DNA from: Pedobacter cryoconitis | GTDB taxonomy: Bacteria; Bacteroidota; Bacteroidia; Sphingobacteriales; Sphingobacteriaceae | Length of the DNA: 64,000 bases | Assembly (NCBI RefSeq): GCF_014200595.1 | Contig: NZ_JACHCG010000005.1 | Location: forward strand, 372,001-436,000 | Direction: 5' to 3' | Shown: positions 1 to 7,826 of the stretch, in pieces | Position numbering within the stretch: position 1 is the stretch's first letter | Layout: each line of letters begins with the position of its first letter | The notes under the pieces: model-generated | Databases searched by the model: none | What the model was told of the DNA's origin: nothing | Seen by the model: only the letters and a program-made list of their open reading frames with translations | Program-made: the position numbers and the translations under genes

Positions 1-840
1 AAATGGTTCGGTAAGGGTAGTGATAATATAGAAGACGCAAGAGGCTCCTCTGGAGGAAAAACGTTGTTAGGTGGTGGTATTGGCCTGATTGTCGTGCTTG
101 TCGGAATGTTTTTTGGTACTGACCTTACCGGCCTTGTTTCCCAACTACCTTTAGGTGAAACTCAGCAGGTTGAAGTTAAAAAAGGATTAAATACTGATCC
201 TGAACTGAAATTTGTAAGTGGTGTACTGGAATCTACAGAACAGGTCTGGGATGAAGAGTTTAGTAAAATGGGCAAAACTTATGAGCATCCTAAACTCCAG
301 GTATTTACAGGCAGTGTAGAGTCTGCCTGTGGTCGCGCAGACGCTGCGGTAGGCCCCTTTTATTGCCCCGGCGATCATAAAGTATACATTGACCTTAGTT
401 TTTATACGGAATTAAAGGATCGCTTTGGTGCAGCAGGAGATTTCGCACAGGCTTACGTGGTCGCACATGAAGTAGGCCATCACGTACAAAACTTATTAGG
501 CATATCGGAGAAATTGGAACGCGCACGTGGTTCCTTATCCAAAACAGAATACAATAAACTTTCTGTCAAGTTGGAATTACAGGCCGACTTTTTTGCTGGT
601 TTGTGGGCCAATCATGCACAAAATCTTAAGGATTTTGAATTAGATCCCGGAGATCTGGAGGAGGCACTTACTGCTGCAAATGCAATTGGTGATGATAAAC
701 TACAACGACAATCCAGCGGACAGGTTGTTCCTGATGCTTTTACGCACGGAACTTCAGCACAAAGAATGTACTGGTTCAAAAAAGGATTTGATACCGGAGA
801 TATAAACCAGGGAGATACCTTTACTAGTAATCAGCTTTAA
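1..840 (+). CDS. Neutral zinc metallopeptidase, YpfJ/KPN_02809 family (5' end cut off by window)
   Basis: The reading frame is already open at base 1 (K-W-F-G-K...), so only a few N-terminal codons are missing. Family members begin with a short charged stretch, which is what is seen here. A single hydrophobic segment (LLGGGIGLIVVLVG, about residues 22-40 of the visible protein) anchors it in the membrane. The zinc site is the HEVGH in VVAHEVGHHVQ, followed downstream by the ELQADFFAGLW helix conserved in the family (pfam04228). The family is a predicted membrane-bound metalloprotease of unknown substrate. A TTG at 64 could be mistaken for the start, but the upstream residues match the family. 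The kinase gene starts 21 bases downstream on the same strand and is probably unrelated. Confidence 0.85.
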   Translation, partial: KWFGKGSDNIEDARGSSGGKTLLGGGIGLIVVLVGMFFGTDLTGLVSQLPLGETQQVEVKKGLNTDPELKFVSGVLESTEQVWDEEFSKMGKTYEHPKLQVFTGSVESACGRADAAVGPFYCPGDHKVYIDLSFYTELKDRFGAAGDFAQAYVVAHEVGHHVQNLLGISEKLERARGSLSKTEYNKLSVKLELQADFFAGLWANHAQNLKDFELDPGDLEEALTAANAIGDDKLQRQSSGQVVPDAFTHGTSAQRMYWFKKGFDTGDINQGDTFTSNQL

Positions 841-861
841 AATTATTATTTATTCATCATA

Positions 862-1986
862 ATGATCCTAATTGTAGACGATACACCAGAGAATCTGATC
901 TCGCTAAAAAAAGTTCTCGAAAGACACAATTTTGAAGTCGATACAGCTTCTTCCGGAGAAGAAGCTTTGAAAAAAGTGCTTAAAACGGCTTACGTATTAA
1001 TCATATTAGATGTTCAGATGCCCGGGATGGATGGTTTTGAAGTTGCAGAAGCCATTGCAGGATACAGTAAGGCCAAAGAAACAGCAATCATCTTTTTATC
1101 TGCCGCAAATACTGAACTCAGCTTTATCACTAAAGGCTATTCTTCAGGAGGGTTGGATTATATTACTAAACCTGTAGATATCAATATCCTGCTTTTAAAA
1201 GTAAAAACATTTTACAGGATCTATGAACAAAGCAGGAAACTCATAGAAATTCAGAAAACGCTGCTCGAAGAAATAGAATTCAGAAAAAGAGCAGAAAGAA
1301 AAAAAGATGAATTTATCAGTATTGCCAGCCATGAGTTAAAAACGCCTTTGACCAGTGTGAAGGGATATGTCCAGTTATTGGAAAGAAGTGTCGATAAAGG
1401 GGATATTCCAACGGTAAAAAAGCATTTAAAGAAAGCGCAGTTGCAACTGGATAAGCTGAGCGATCTGATTGCTGATTTACTTGATATTTCTAAAATTGAA
1501 AGTGGGAAACTGAAGTTTAATAAACAATACTTCAATCTGAATACTCTTTTAGATAACATTCTGGAAGTGATCCACCAGTCTAATCCTGAATTTACCATTA
1601 TAAAAAATGGACACGTTCCTACTGAAATCTTTGCAGATGAAATGCGGATTGAACAGGTGGTGGTAAACTTTCTAACGAATGCCATCAAATATGCTCCCGG
1701 AACAACCGAAGTTCATATAAACGTGGCAGTAGAAGATGACCGGGTAACGGTAGCGGTGAGGGATTTTGGAATAGGGATTGAGCCGGAGCAGCAAAAGAAT
1801 GTCTTTGATAAATTTTATCGGGTAGAGGAAACATCTATCCATTTCCAGGGTTTAGGAATTGGTTTATATATTTCTGCCGAAATTATAGGAAGACACGGTG
1901 GCACAGTAGGTGTAAATAGTATTTTAGGAGAGGGATCTGAATTTTACTTCAATATCCCTTTAATTTCAACAACAGAGACAGCTTAA
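862..1986 (+). CDS. Hybrid response regulator-histidine kinase (REC-HisKA-HATPase)
   Basis: A soluble 374-residue protein with an N-terminal receiver (residues 1-120; acidic pair D6/D7, phospho-acceptor D50 in LILDVQMP, K in TKPVD) fused to a short linker and a kinase core. The HisKA motif SHELKTP places the phospho-His at H157. The ATPase domain (about 260-370) has the N box NFLTNAIKY and the G boxes DFGIGI and GLGIGL. There is no membrane segment or PAS/GAF sensor, so input probably comes through phosphorylation of the receiver. It is the first gene of a co-directional signalling set running to 7761, with only 14 bases before the next gene. The stimulus cannot be read from the sequence. Confidence 0.9.
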   Translation: MILIVDDTPENLISLKKVLERHNFEVDTASSGEEALKKVLKTAYVLIILDVQMPGMDGFEVAEAIAGYSKAKETAIIFLSAANTELSFITKGYSSGGLDYITKPVDINILLLKVKTFYRIYEQSRKLIEIQKTLLEEIEFRKRAERKKDEFISIASHELKTPLTSVKGYVQLLERSVDKGDIPTVKKHLKKAQLQLDKLSDLIADLLDISKIESGKLKFNKQYFNLNTLLDNILEVIHQSNPEFTIIKNGHVPTEIFADEMRIEQVVVNFLTNAIKYAPGTTEVHINVAVEDDRVTVAVRDFGIGIEPEQQKNVFDKFYRVEETSIHFQGLGIGLYISAEIIGRHGGTVGVNSILGEGSEFYFNIPLISTTETA

Positions 1987-2000
1987 AAATATTTCTTTTT

Positions 2001-5000
2001 ATGGTTAGGAAAACATTAAAAAATAACCTGCGTTTTGGACTGGGGTTATCTTTATTATTGCTTTTTATCAGTTCGTTTGCTTCTTATGTAAGTATTACTA
2101 ATCTGATTAAAAATTCAGATCTGGTTTCTCATAGTAATGCGGTAATCAGGCATACAGATGGAGTGTTATCTGTTTTAAAAGATGCAGAAACCGGGCAACG
2201 GGGGTTTTTGCTGACAGGAGATGAAGTTTTTCTTGAACCTTATAACGGAGCTAAAGCTGAAGCAATCCTTTTATTGGATACTTTGCAGCGTCAAACTACA
2301 GATAACTCTGCACAGCAAGTTAATATTAACAAGCTGAGAGAAATTATTGAAGGGCGCTTAAGTATTCTTGAAAAAACTATAACTATCAAAAGAAAAGGCG
2401 GGTCTGTGAGCATCGGAGACTTGCTTACCGGTAAAGCTTATATGGACAAAGCAAGGGTTGTCATTAAAACCATGCAGACTGAAGAACAAAGCTTGCTGAA
2501 CGCGCGGACTGCAAGCCAGAATAAGCTGGCAGGCTTTACTCCAGTGTTAATTATCATTGCGGCACTGCTGGCTATTTTAATCACTATCTTCTTTTACCGC
2601 AGGGTTTCAACAGATTTCGATGCCAGAATTCAACTGCAACAGAAACTAGAAGAAACCAACAAAGAAGTTGATCGCCGGATTCACGTTATTCAGGATATAG
2701 CCGCTCAGATTTCCAGTGGAAATTACCAGATCAGACTGGATGAAGCAGCAGAAGATAGCCTGGGCCGTTTGGCATTATCACTGAATTCAATGGCCGAATC
2801 TTTACAATACTCTTTCTCTTTACTGGCTGACAAAGAATGGTTACAATCTGGTATTGCGAACCTGAATGATAAGATGGTTGGTGAGAAAAATGTAGAAACG
2901 CTGGCTAATGATATTTTAGAAAACATTATTCAGCACACAAGCGCACATGTAGCCGCTTTTTATCTTTTAGAAAATGACCGTGAACTGCATATGGCAGGAA
3001 GTTATGCGTTATTAGCAGATCAGCGGAAACAAACACTGAAAGAAGGAGAGGGACTGGTTGGCCAGGTGCTGAAATCCGGCAAACAGATTTTGCTGAACGA
3101 TATTCCTGATGGAGAATTGACCATTAGTTATGCCGCTGGAAATACTAAACCTAAAAATATAGTTGCAGTACCTGTAATCAGGGATAATGTAATTGTTGGT
3201 GTGATGGAGTTTGGTTCACTGAATACATTTAGTCAATTGCAGCTCGACTTTTTCAATAACATTGCGACTAATATAGGAGTAGCCGTTCATGTAGCTCAGA
3301 ACCGGAAGAAATTGCAAGAATTCCTGGAAGAAACGCAAGCACAGGCAGAAGAATTACAAGCACAGCATAGTGAGCTGGAAGGCTTAAATGCAGAATTAGA
3401 AGCGCAGACTCAAAAGATACAAACTTCTGAAGAAGAACTTCGGGTGCAACAAGAAGAGCTTTTACAAAGCAATCAGGAGCTCGAAGAAAGAACAACCTTG
3501 CTGGAAGAGAAAAATCAGATGATCCATGAGCATAATGTGGAGATTCAGCGGAAATCTGAGCAGTTGGAACAAAGCACGAAATATAAGTCAGAATTCCTGG
3601 CGAATATGTCTCATGAGCTAAGAACACCGTTAAATTCGATCTTGCTGCTTTCTAAGTTAATGTCTGATAACGAAGAACTGGATCCGGAATATATAGAATA
3701 TGCTGAGGTTATTCAGAGTTCGGGACAAGGATTATTAGGCTTGATTGATGAGATTCTTGACCTTTCTAAAATCGAAGCAGGGAAAATGAAGCTGGAACTG
3801 GCGGATATCAGTTTGAATGAGGTGTCGTCAGATATGCGCTCTTTATTCAATCCGATAGCGAAAAACAAACAGCTGGAATTTAATATCGAGCAGCAGAGTG
3901 AGCTATCAACGCTTCATACCGATAAAATGCGTCTGGAGCAGATTTTAAAGAACCTGCTGTCCAATGCAATCAAGTTTACAGCTAAGGGAAGTGTAACCCT
4001 GAATATTCATAGCGATCAGGCAAATAATGCAATGATCTTCAAAGTAACAGATACAGGTATTGGTATTCCTGTTGCTAAACAGGGGTTAGTCTTCGAAGCT
4101 TTTCAGCAGGCAGATGGTTCAACCAGAAGGAAGTTTGGTGGAACAGGACTTGGACTTTCCATCAGCAGAGAGCTGGCTAAGTTATTAGGCGGAGAAATAG
4201 AAGTGACGAGTGTAGAAAATACAGGGAGTACATTCACGCTTACTTTACCTATAGATGGTATTGCAGCCGAACTCGAAGAAGAAATCCATGCAACCTATGA
4301 TTACAGTGATGTTGAAGTTATTGAGACAGAAGGAACAGCACTGCCAGAGCGTTATACAGTAGATCATATTCCGCAGGAAATTGATGATGACCGTGCAACT
4401 ATAGTCAAAGGAGATAAAGTGATCCTGATTATTGAGGATGATACTTCTTTTGCGAAGGCACTATTAACCTTTACACGCAAGAGAAATTACAAAGGAATAG
4501 TCGCTGTAAGAGGTGATATTGGGATTGAACTGGCGAACCACTTTAAACCTTTAGCAATCCTGCTGGATATACAGCTTCCGGTAAAGGATGGCTGGCAGGT
4601 GATGGAAGAACTGAAAGCGAATCCAGCAACAAGACCTATCCCTGTACATATTATGTCCTCGCTGGAAGTGAAAAAGGAAAGCTTGTTAAAGGGCGCTGTT
4701 GACTTTATCAATAAACCAGTAGCCCTGGAACATATGCAGCAGATTTTCCAAAAGCTGGAACATGCTTTAAGCCGTCATCCTAAAAAGGTACTGATTGTGG
4801 AAGAAAATGAGCAGCATGCAAAAGCATTAAGCTACTTTTTAAGTAATCATGCGATACAAACTGAGGTCGTAAATAACGTAGCGCAGGGTGTTGACGCATT
4901 GCAGCGCAAAGAAGTGGATTGTGTGATACTGGATATGGGTATCCCTGATAAAAATGCTTACCTGACTCTGGAAACGATTAAAAAGAGTGAAGGATTAGAG

Positions 5001-5594
5001 AATCTTCCAATCATTATTTTTACGGGTAAAAACCTTTCTCAGGGAGAGGAACGCAGAATTAAGCAATACGCGGATTCTATTGTTGTAAAAACGGCACATT
5101 CTTATCAGCGTATTCTGGATGAAGCAGGACTTTTTCTGCATTTGGTAGAAGAAAAATCAGTAGAAAGCAAAGCAAAAAAAGCGACTGAAACTTTGGGCAG
5201 CTTATATGAAGTGTTGCATAATAAGACCGTATTAATCGCTGATGACGATGTCAGGAACATTTTTTCTCTGACTAAAGCATTGGAACAACATAAGATGAAA
5301 GTATTGGCTGCTACTGATGGAAAAGAAGCACTACAGTTACTTAAGGAGAATCCGTCGATAGATCTTGTGCTCATGGATATGATGATGCCGGAGATGGACG
5401 GATATGAAAGCACCAAAGAAATCAGGAAAATAAGTGCGTTTAAACATTTACCTATTTTAGCTGTTACTGCGAAAGCAATGATGGGAGATAGAGAAAAATG
5501 TATCGCTGCGGGTGCATCCGACTATATTTCCAAGCCAGTCGATGTGGATCAGCTGATTTCGTTATTGCGCGTATGGCTTTATGATAAAAATTAA
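2001..5594 (+). CDS. Large membrane hybrid histidine kinase: CHASE3-HAMP-GAF-coiled coil-HisKA-HATPase-REC-REC-REC
   Basis: The 1197-residue protein has TM1 at about 12-34, an extracytoplasmic CHASE3-like helical sensor (37-170, with the ETGQRGFLLTGDE signature), TM2 at about 178-197, HAMP (198-275), GAF (290-435) and a long Glu/Gln coiled coil (436-575). The kinase core has SHELRTP with phospho-His H538 and the ATPase motifs NLLSNAIKF, DTGIGI and GGTGLGLS. Three receivers follow (about 800-915, 925-1045, 1075-1190). Receivers 1 and 3 have full acidic pockets and LLDIQLP or LMDMMMP acceptors. Receiver 2 carries E-E in place of D-D (LIVEENE) but keeps LDMGIP. This is a multi-step phosphorelay sensor, probably feeding the downstream receivers, CheR and CheB. 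Confidence 0.9.
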   Translation: MVRKTLKNNLRFGLGLSLLLLFISSFASYVSITNLIKNSDLVSHSNAVIRHTDGVLSVLKDAETGQRGFLLTGDEVFLEPYNGAKAEAILLLDTLQRQTTDNSAQQVNINKLREIIEGRLSILEKTITIKRKGGSVSIGDLLTGKAYMDKARVVIKTMQTEEQSLLNARTASQNKLAGFTPVLIIIAALLAILITIFFYRRVSTDFDARIQLQQKLEETNKEVDRRIHVIQDIAAQISSGNYQIRLDEAAEDSLGRLALSLNSMAESLQYSFSLLADKEWLQSGIANLNDKMVGEKNVETLANDILENIIQHTSAHVAAFYLLENDRELHMAGSYALLADQRKQTLKEGEGLVGQVLKSGKQILLNDIPDGELTISYAAGNTKPKNIVAVPVIRDNVIVGVMEFGSLNTFSQLQLDFFNNIATNIGVAVHVAQNRKKLQEFLEETQAQAEELQAQHSELEGLNAELEAQTQKIQTSEEELRVQQEELLQSNQELEERTTLLEEKNQMIHEHNVEIQRKSEQLEQSTKYKSEFLANMSHELRTPLNSILLLSKLMSDNEELDPEYIEYAEVIQSSGQGLLGLIDEILDLSKIEAGKMKLELADISLNEVSSDMRSLFNPIAKNKQLEFNIEQQSELSTLHTDKMRLEQILKNLLSNAIKFTAKGSVTLNIHSDQANNAMIFKVTDTGIGIPVAKQGLVFEAFQQADGSTRRKFGGTGLGLSISRELAKLLGGEIEVTSVENTGSTFTLTLPIDGIAAELEEEIHATYDYSDVEVIETEGTALPERYTVDHIPQEIDDDRATIVKGDKVILIIEDDTSFAKALLTFTRKRNYKGIVAVRGDIGIELANHFKPLAILLDIQLPVKDGWQVMEELKANPATRPIPVHIMSSLEVKKESLLKGAVDFINKPVALEHMQQIFQKLEHALSRHPKKVLIVEENEQHAKALSYFLSNHAIQTEVVNNVAQGVDALQRKEVDCVILDMGIPDKNAYLTLETIKKSEGLENLPIIIFTGKNLSQGEERRIKQYADSIVVKTAHSYQRILDEAGLFLHLVEEKSVESKAKKATETLGSLYEVLHNKTVLIADDDVRNIFSLTKALEQHKMKVLAATDGKEALQLLKENPSIDLVLMDMMMPEMDGYESTKEIRKISAFKHLPILAVTAKAMMGDREKCIAAGASDYISKPVDVDQLISLLRVWLYDKN

Positions 5595-5616
5595 AAAAAC
5601 CACCATGTTTTAAGGT

Positions 5617-5988
5617 ATGGAAAAAAAGAGAAAAGTATTAATAATAGATGACGATAACAGGAATATCTTTGCTTTAAAGGCTGTGTTGAAATCTAAAGGT
5701 TATCAGTGCGTTTCGGCAATTGGTGGGGAAGAAGGGTTACAGTTGCTGGAAGAACAAAAAGATATTGCAGTAGTATTAATGGATATGATGATGCCTGGAA
5801 TGGATGGTTATGAAGCCATGGCGATCATGAGTAAAGATCCTGAATTAAAAGAAATACCTGTTATTGCTGTTACGGCGCAGGCGATGCTTGGAGATAAAGA
5901 GCGCTGCCTGAATGCAGGTGCGGTTGGTTATGTCTCAAAACCTATTAATGTAGACAGCTTAACCGATTTATTAGTTAAATATATTTAG
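5617..5988 (+). CDS. Single-domain response regulator
   Basis: The 123 residues are only a receiver: acidic triad D11/D12/D13, acceptor D56 in VLMDMMMPGMDGYE, T in AVTAQAM and K in YVSKPIN. There is no output domain, so it acts as a phospho-shuttle or by protein contact. It is closely similar to the third receiver of the hybrid kinase just upstream (shared DDDxRNIF, LMDMMMPxMDGYE, AVTAxAMxGDxEkC and AGAxxYxSKPxxVD), suggesting duplication and detachment of that receiver. It begins 22 bases after the kinase and its stop abuts the cheR start, so the genes are almost certainly co-transcribed. Confidence 0.9.
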   Translation: MEKKRKVLIIDDDNRNIFALKAVLKSKGYQCVSAIGGEEGLQLLEEQKDIAVVLMDMMMPGMDGYEAMAIMSKDPELKEIPVIAVTAQAMLGDKERCLNAGAVGYVSKPINVDSLTDLLVKYI

Positions 5989-6816
5989 ATGAGCCAGGAA
6001 TTATCTGTAATTACTGACGAGCAGGTCGAAATTCTGCTGGCAGATTTGCTGGAGCATTACGGATATGATTTTACAGGTTATTCCAAAGCATCTATTAAAA
6101 GGAGAATACTGAGATTGTATTCTCTGGATAAGCAGGTAAGTTTTGCAGAATTCCGGTATACTATAAATAATGATACCACTTATTTTAAAAGGTTTGTAGA
6201 GCAGATTACGGTTAATGTGACCGAGATGTTCAGGGATCCGGGTTTTTTTAAGACACTGAGAGATGTAGTGCTGCCTAAACTGGGAACTTATCCTTTTATA
6301 AGAATTTGGCTTGCTGGTTGTTCAACTGGGGAGGAGGCCTATTCAATTTCAATTATCCTGAAGGAACTAAACCTCTTACACAAATCTCTGATTTACGCGA
6401 CAGATCTAAATCCCGTTGTTTTAGAAAAGGCTGCGCAGGGTATGTTTGCGATGAGCCAGATGAAACAATATTCGGAGAATTATATTTTATCGGGTGGTGC
6501 AAAAGATTTTTCGAGTTACTATACGGCAAACTATTCTCTGGCAAAATTCAGTGATGATTTAAAAAGCAGGCTAATTTTTTCTACACATAATCTGGTTTCT
6601 GATCATTCTTTTAATGAATTTCAACTAATTTTGTGTCGTAATGTCCTGATTTACTTTGACCGGGATTTACAACATAAAGTTTTAAACCTTTTTGATGAAA
6701 GCCTGGAAGGTCTTGGTTATCTTGCTTTAGGAAGTAAGGAAACGCTGGATTTTTCCCCGCTCTCCAAAAATTATAAGCGGGTTCCCGCAGAAAAAATCTG
6801 GAGGAAAGTAAGCTAA
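5989..6816 (+). CDS. cheR: CheR-type protein-glutamate O-methyltransferase
   Basis: This 275-residue protein has the CheR N-terminal all-helical region (1-75) and a class I SAM-binding domain. The signature is GCSTGEEAYSISI at about residue 110, then an Asp in IYATDLN for the ribose and LILCRNVLIYFD near the C terminus. CheR uses SAM to methylate glutamates, classically on chemoreceptors. No methyl-accepting protein, CheA or CheW is visible here, and the partner cluster is of the hybrid-kinase type, so the target may be another signalling protein. Its stop overlaps the ATG of the CheB gene by one base, implying translational coupling. The symbol marks family membership, not proven chemotaxis function. 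Confidence 0.88.
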   Translation: MSQELSVITDEQVEILLADLLEHYGYDFTGYSKASIKRRILRLYSLDKQVSFAEFRYTINNDTTYFKRFVEQITVNVTEMFRDPGFFKTLRDVVLPKLGTYPFIRIWLAGCSTGEEAYSISIILKELNLLHKSLIYATDLNPVVLEKAAQGMFAMSQMKQYSENYILSGGAKDFSSYYTANYSLAKFSDDLKSRLIFSTHNLVSDHSFNEFQLILCRNVLIYFDRDLQHKVLNLFDESLEGLGYLALGSKETLDFSPLSKNYKRVPAEKIWRKVS

Positions 6817-7379
6817 TGAAAGACTGTGAGGCATTAATTATAGGAGGCTCTGCCGGAAGTCTGGACGTACTGTTAAAAGTACTGCCAGGACTCAGCCCTG
6901 CGCTCAGTTTTCCTATTATCATTGTAGTTCACAGAAAACATGGGGCAGATTCGCTGCTGCCGGAATTACTTTCAGGACGAACCAGCCTGATTGTAAAAGA
7001 AATTGACGAAAAAGAGCCTATTCTGGCGGGCACAATTTACATTGCACCTTCAGATTATCATACATTAATAGAAAAAGACAAGAGTTTTTCACTCGATTAT
7101 TCAGAAAAAATAAATTATTCCCGTCCGGCAATAGACGCAACATTTCAAACAGCTGCCGAAGTTTACAAAACTAAATTAGTGTGTTTATTGCTCTCAGGAT
7201 CCAATTCTGATGGGGTAAATGGATTAATCAGCGTAAAAGCATGGGGTGGAATTACTGCAATTCAGGACCCGGCCACAGCCCAGGTTTCTTATATGCCACA
7301 GCAAGCTGCCATCCATGCTAAAATAGATTACACTTTACGCATTGAAGATATGACAGAATTCATAAATTTGTTGTCCTAA
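6816..7379 (+). CDS. cheB: CheB-type protein-glutamate methylesterase, without receiver domain
   Basis: The 187-residue protein corresponds to the CheB methylesterase domain alone. The catalytic triad is in place: S12 in GGSAGS, H39 in VVHRKHG and D132 in SGSNSDGVNG. Normal CheB carries an N-terminal receiver that gates the esterase. Here that receiver is missing and may be replaced by one of the stand-alone receivers on either side (5617-5988, 7393-7761). The start ATG overlaps the cheR stop. It should demethylate or deamidate the same target that CheR methylates. The gene is intact for its shortened architecture, not a truncation. Confidence 0.88.
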   Translation: MKDCEALIIGGSAGSLDVLLKVLPGLSPALSFPIIIVVHRKHGADSLLPELLSGRTSLIVKEIDEKEPILAGTIYIAPSDYHTLIEKDKSFSLDYSEKINYSRPAIDATFQTAAEVYKTKLVCLLLSGSNSDGVNGLISVKAWGGITAIQDPATAQVSYMPQQAAIHAKIDYTLRIEDMTEFINLLS

Positions 7380-7392
7380 TCTATACTGTTAA

Positions 7393-7761
7393 ATGGCCGA
7401 GCAAAAAAAAGTATTCATTTTTGATGATAATACCGACATACTTGAATTATGTACCTTTATTCTTGAAGACGCTGGTTATGAAATTAAAACCTCTTCTACC
7501 TCGAATAATATCATAGAACAGGTTATGGCCTATATTCCGGATATTATTTTTATGGATAACTGGTTACCTGACGTCGGTGGTATTGATGCCACCAGAGCGC
7601 TAAAAAGTGATGAAAAACTGAAGAATATCCCTGTTATCTATTTTTCTGCCAATAATGATGTAATGTCTCTGGCAGATGAAGCTGGTGCAGATGGTTATTT
7701 GTCCAAACCTTTCGATATCCAGGAATTGGAAAATATCATTTTGAAACACCTTCCTTCTTAA
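7393..7761 (+). CDS. Single-domain response regulator
   Basis: A receiver-only protein of 122 residues with D11/D12 in FIFDDN, phospho-acceptor D55 in IIFMDNWLPDVGG, S in IYFSAN and K in YLSKPFD. It is less similar to the other receivers in the operon than they are to one another, so it is probably an older separate member. It lies 13 bases after cheB and is the last gene before a strong convergent terminator. It is a candidate trans-acting regulator of the receiver-less CheB. Confidence 0.88.
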   Translation: MAEQKKVFIFDDNTDILELCTFILEDAGYEIKTSSTSNNIIEQVMAYIPDIIFMDNWLPDVGGIDATRALKSDEKLKNIPVIYFSANNDVMSLADEAGADGYLSKPFDIQELENIILKHLPS

Positions 7762-7774
7762 ACTTCTTTAAAAG

Positions 7775-7814
7775 AAAAGGCCGTCATACTCTTATGAATA
7801 TGACGGCCTTTTTT
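7775..7814. terminator. Bidirectional rho-independent terminator
   Basis: The arms AAAAGGCCGTCATA and TATGACGGCCTTTT pair perfectly around a 10-base loop, with a T run on each strand. It sits between the end of the signalling operon (+) and the end of the M49 peptidase gene (-), so it can serve both. Confidence 0.9.
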
Positions 7815-7826
7815 ATGCGGGCTTGC

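Noticed and set aside
1251..1688. 145-residue frame opposite the first kinase
   Set aside because: Antisense to the HisKA/HATPase region; no family features.
6306..6554. 82-residue frame inside cheR
   Set aside because: It is an out-of-frame shadow of the SAM-binding region.
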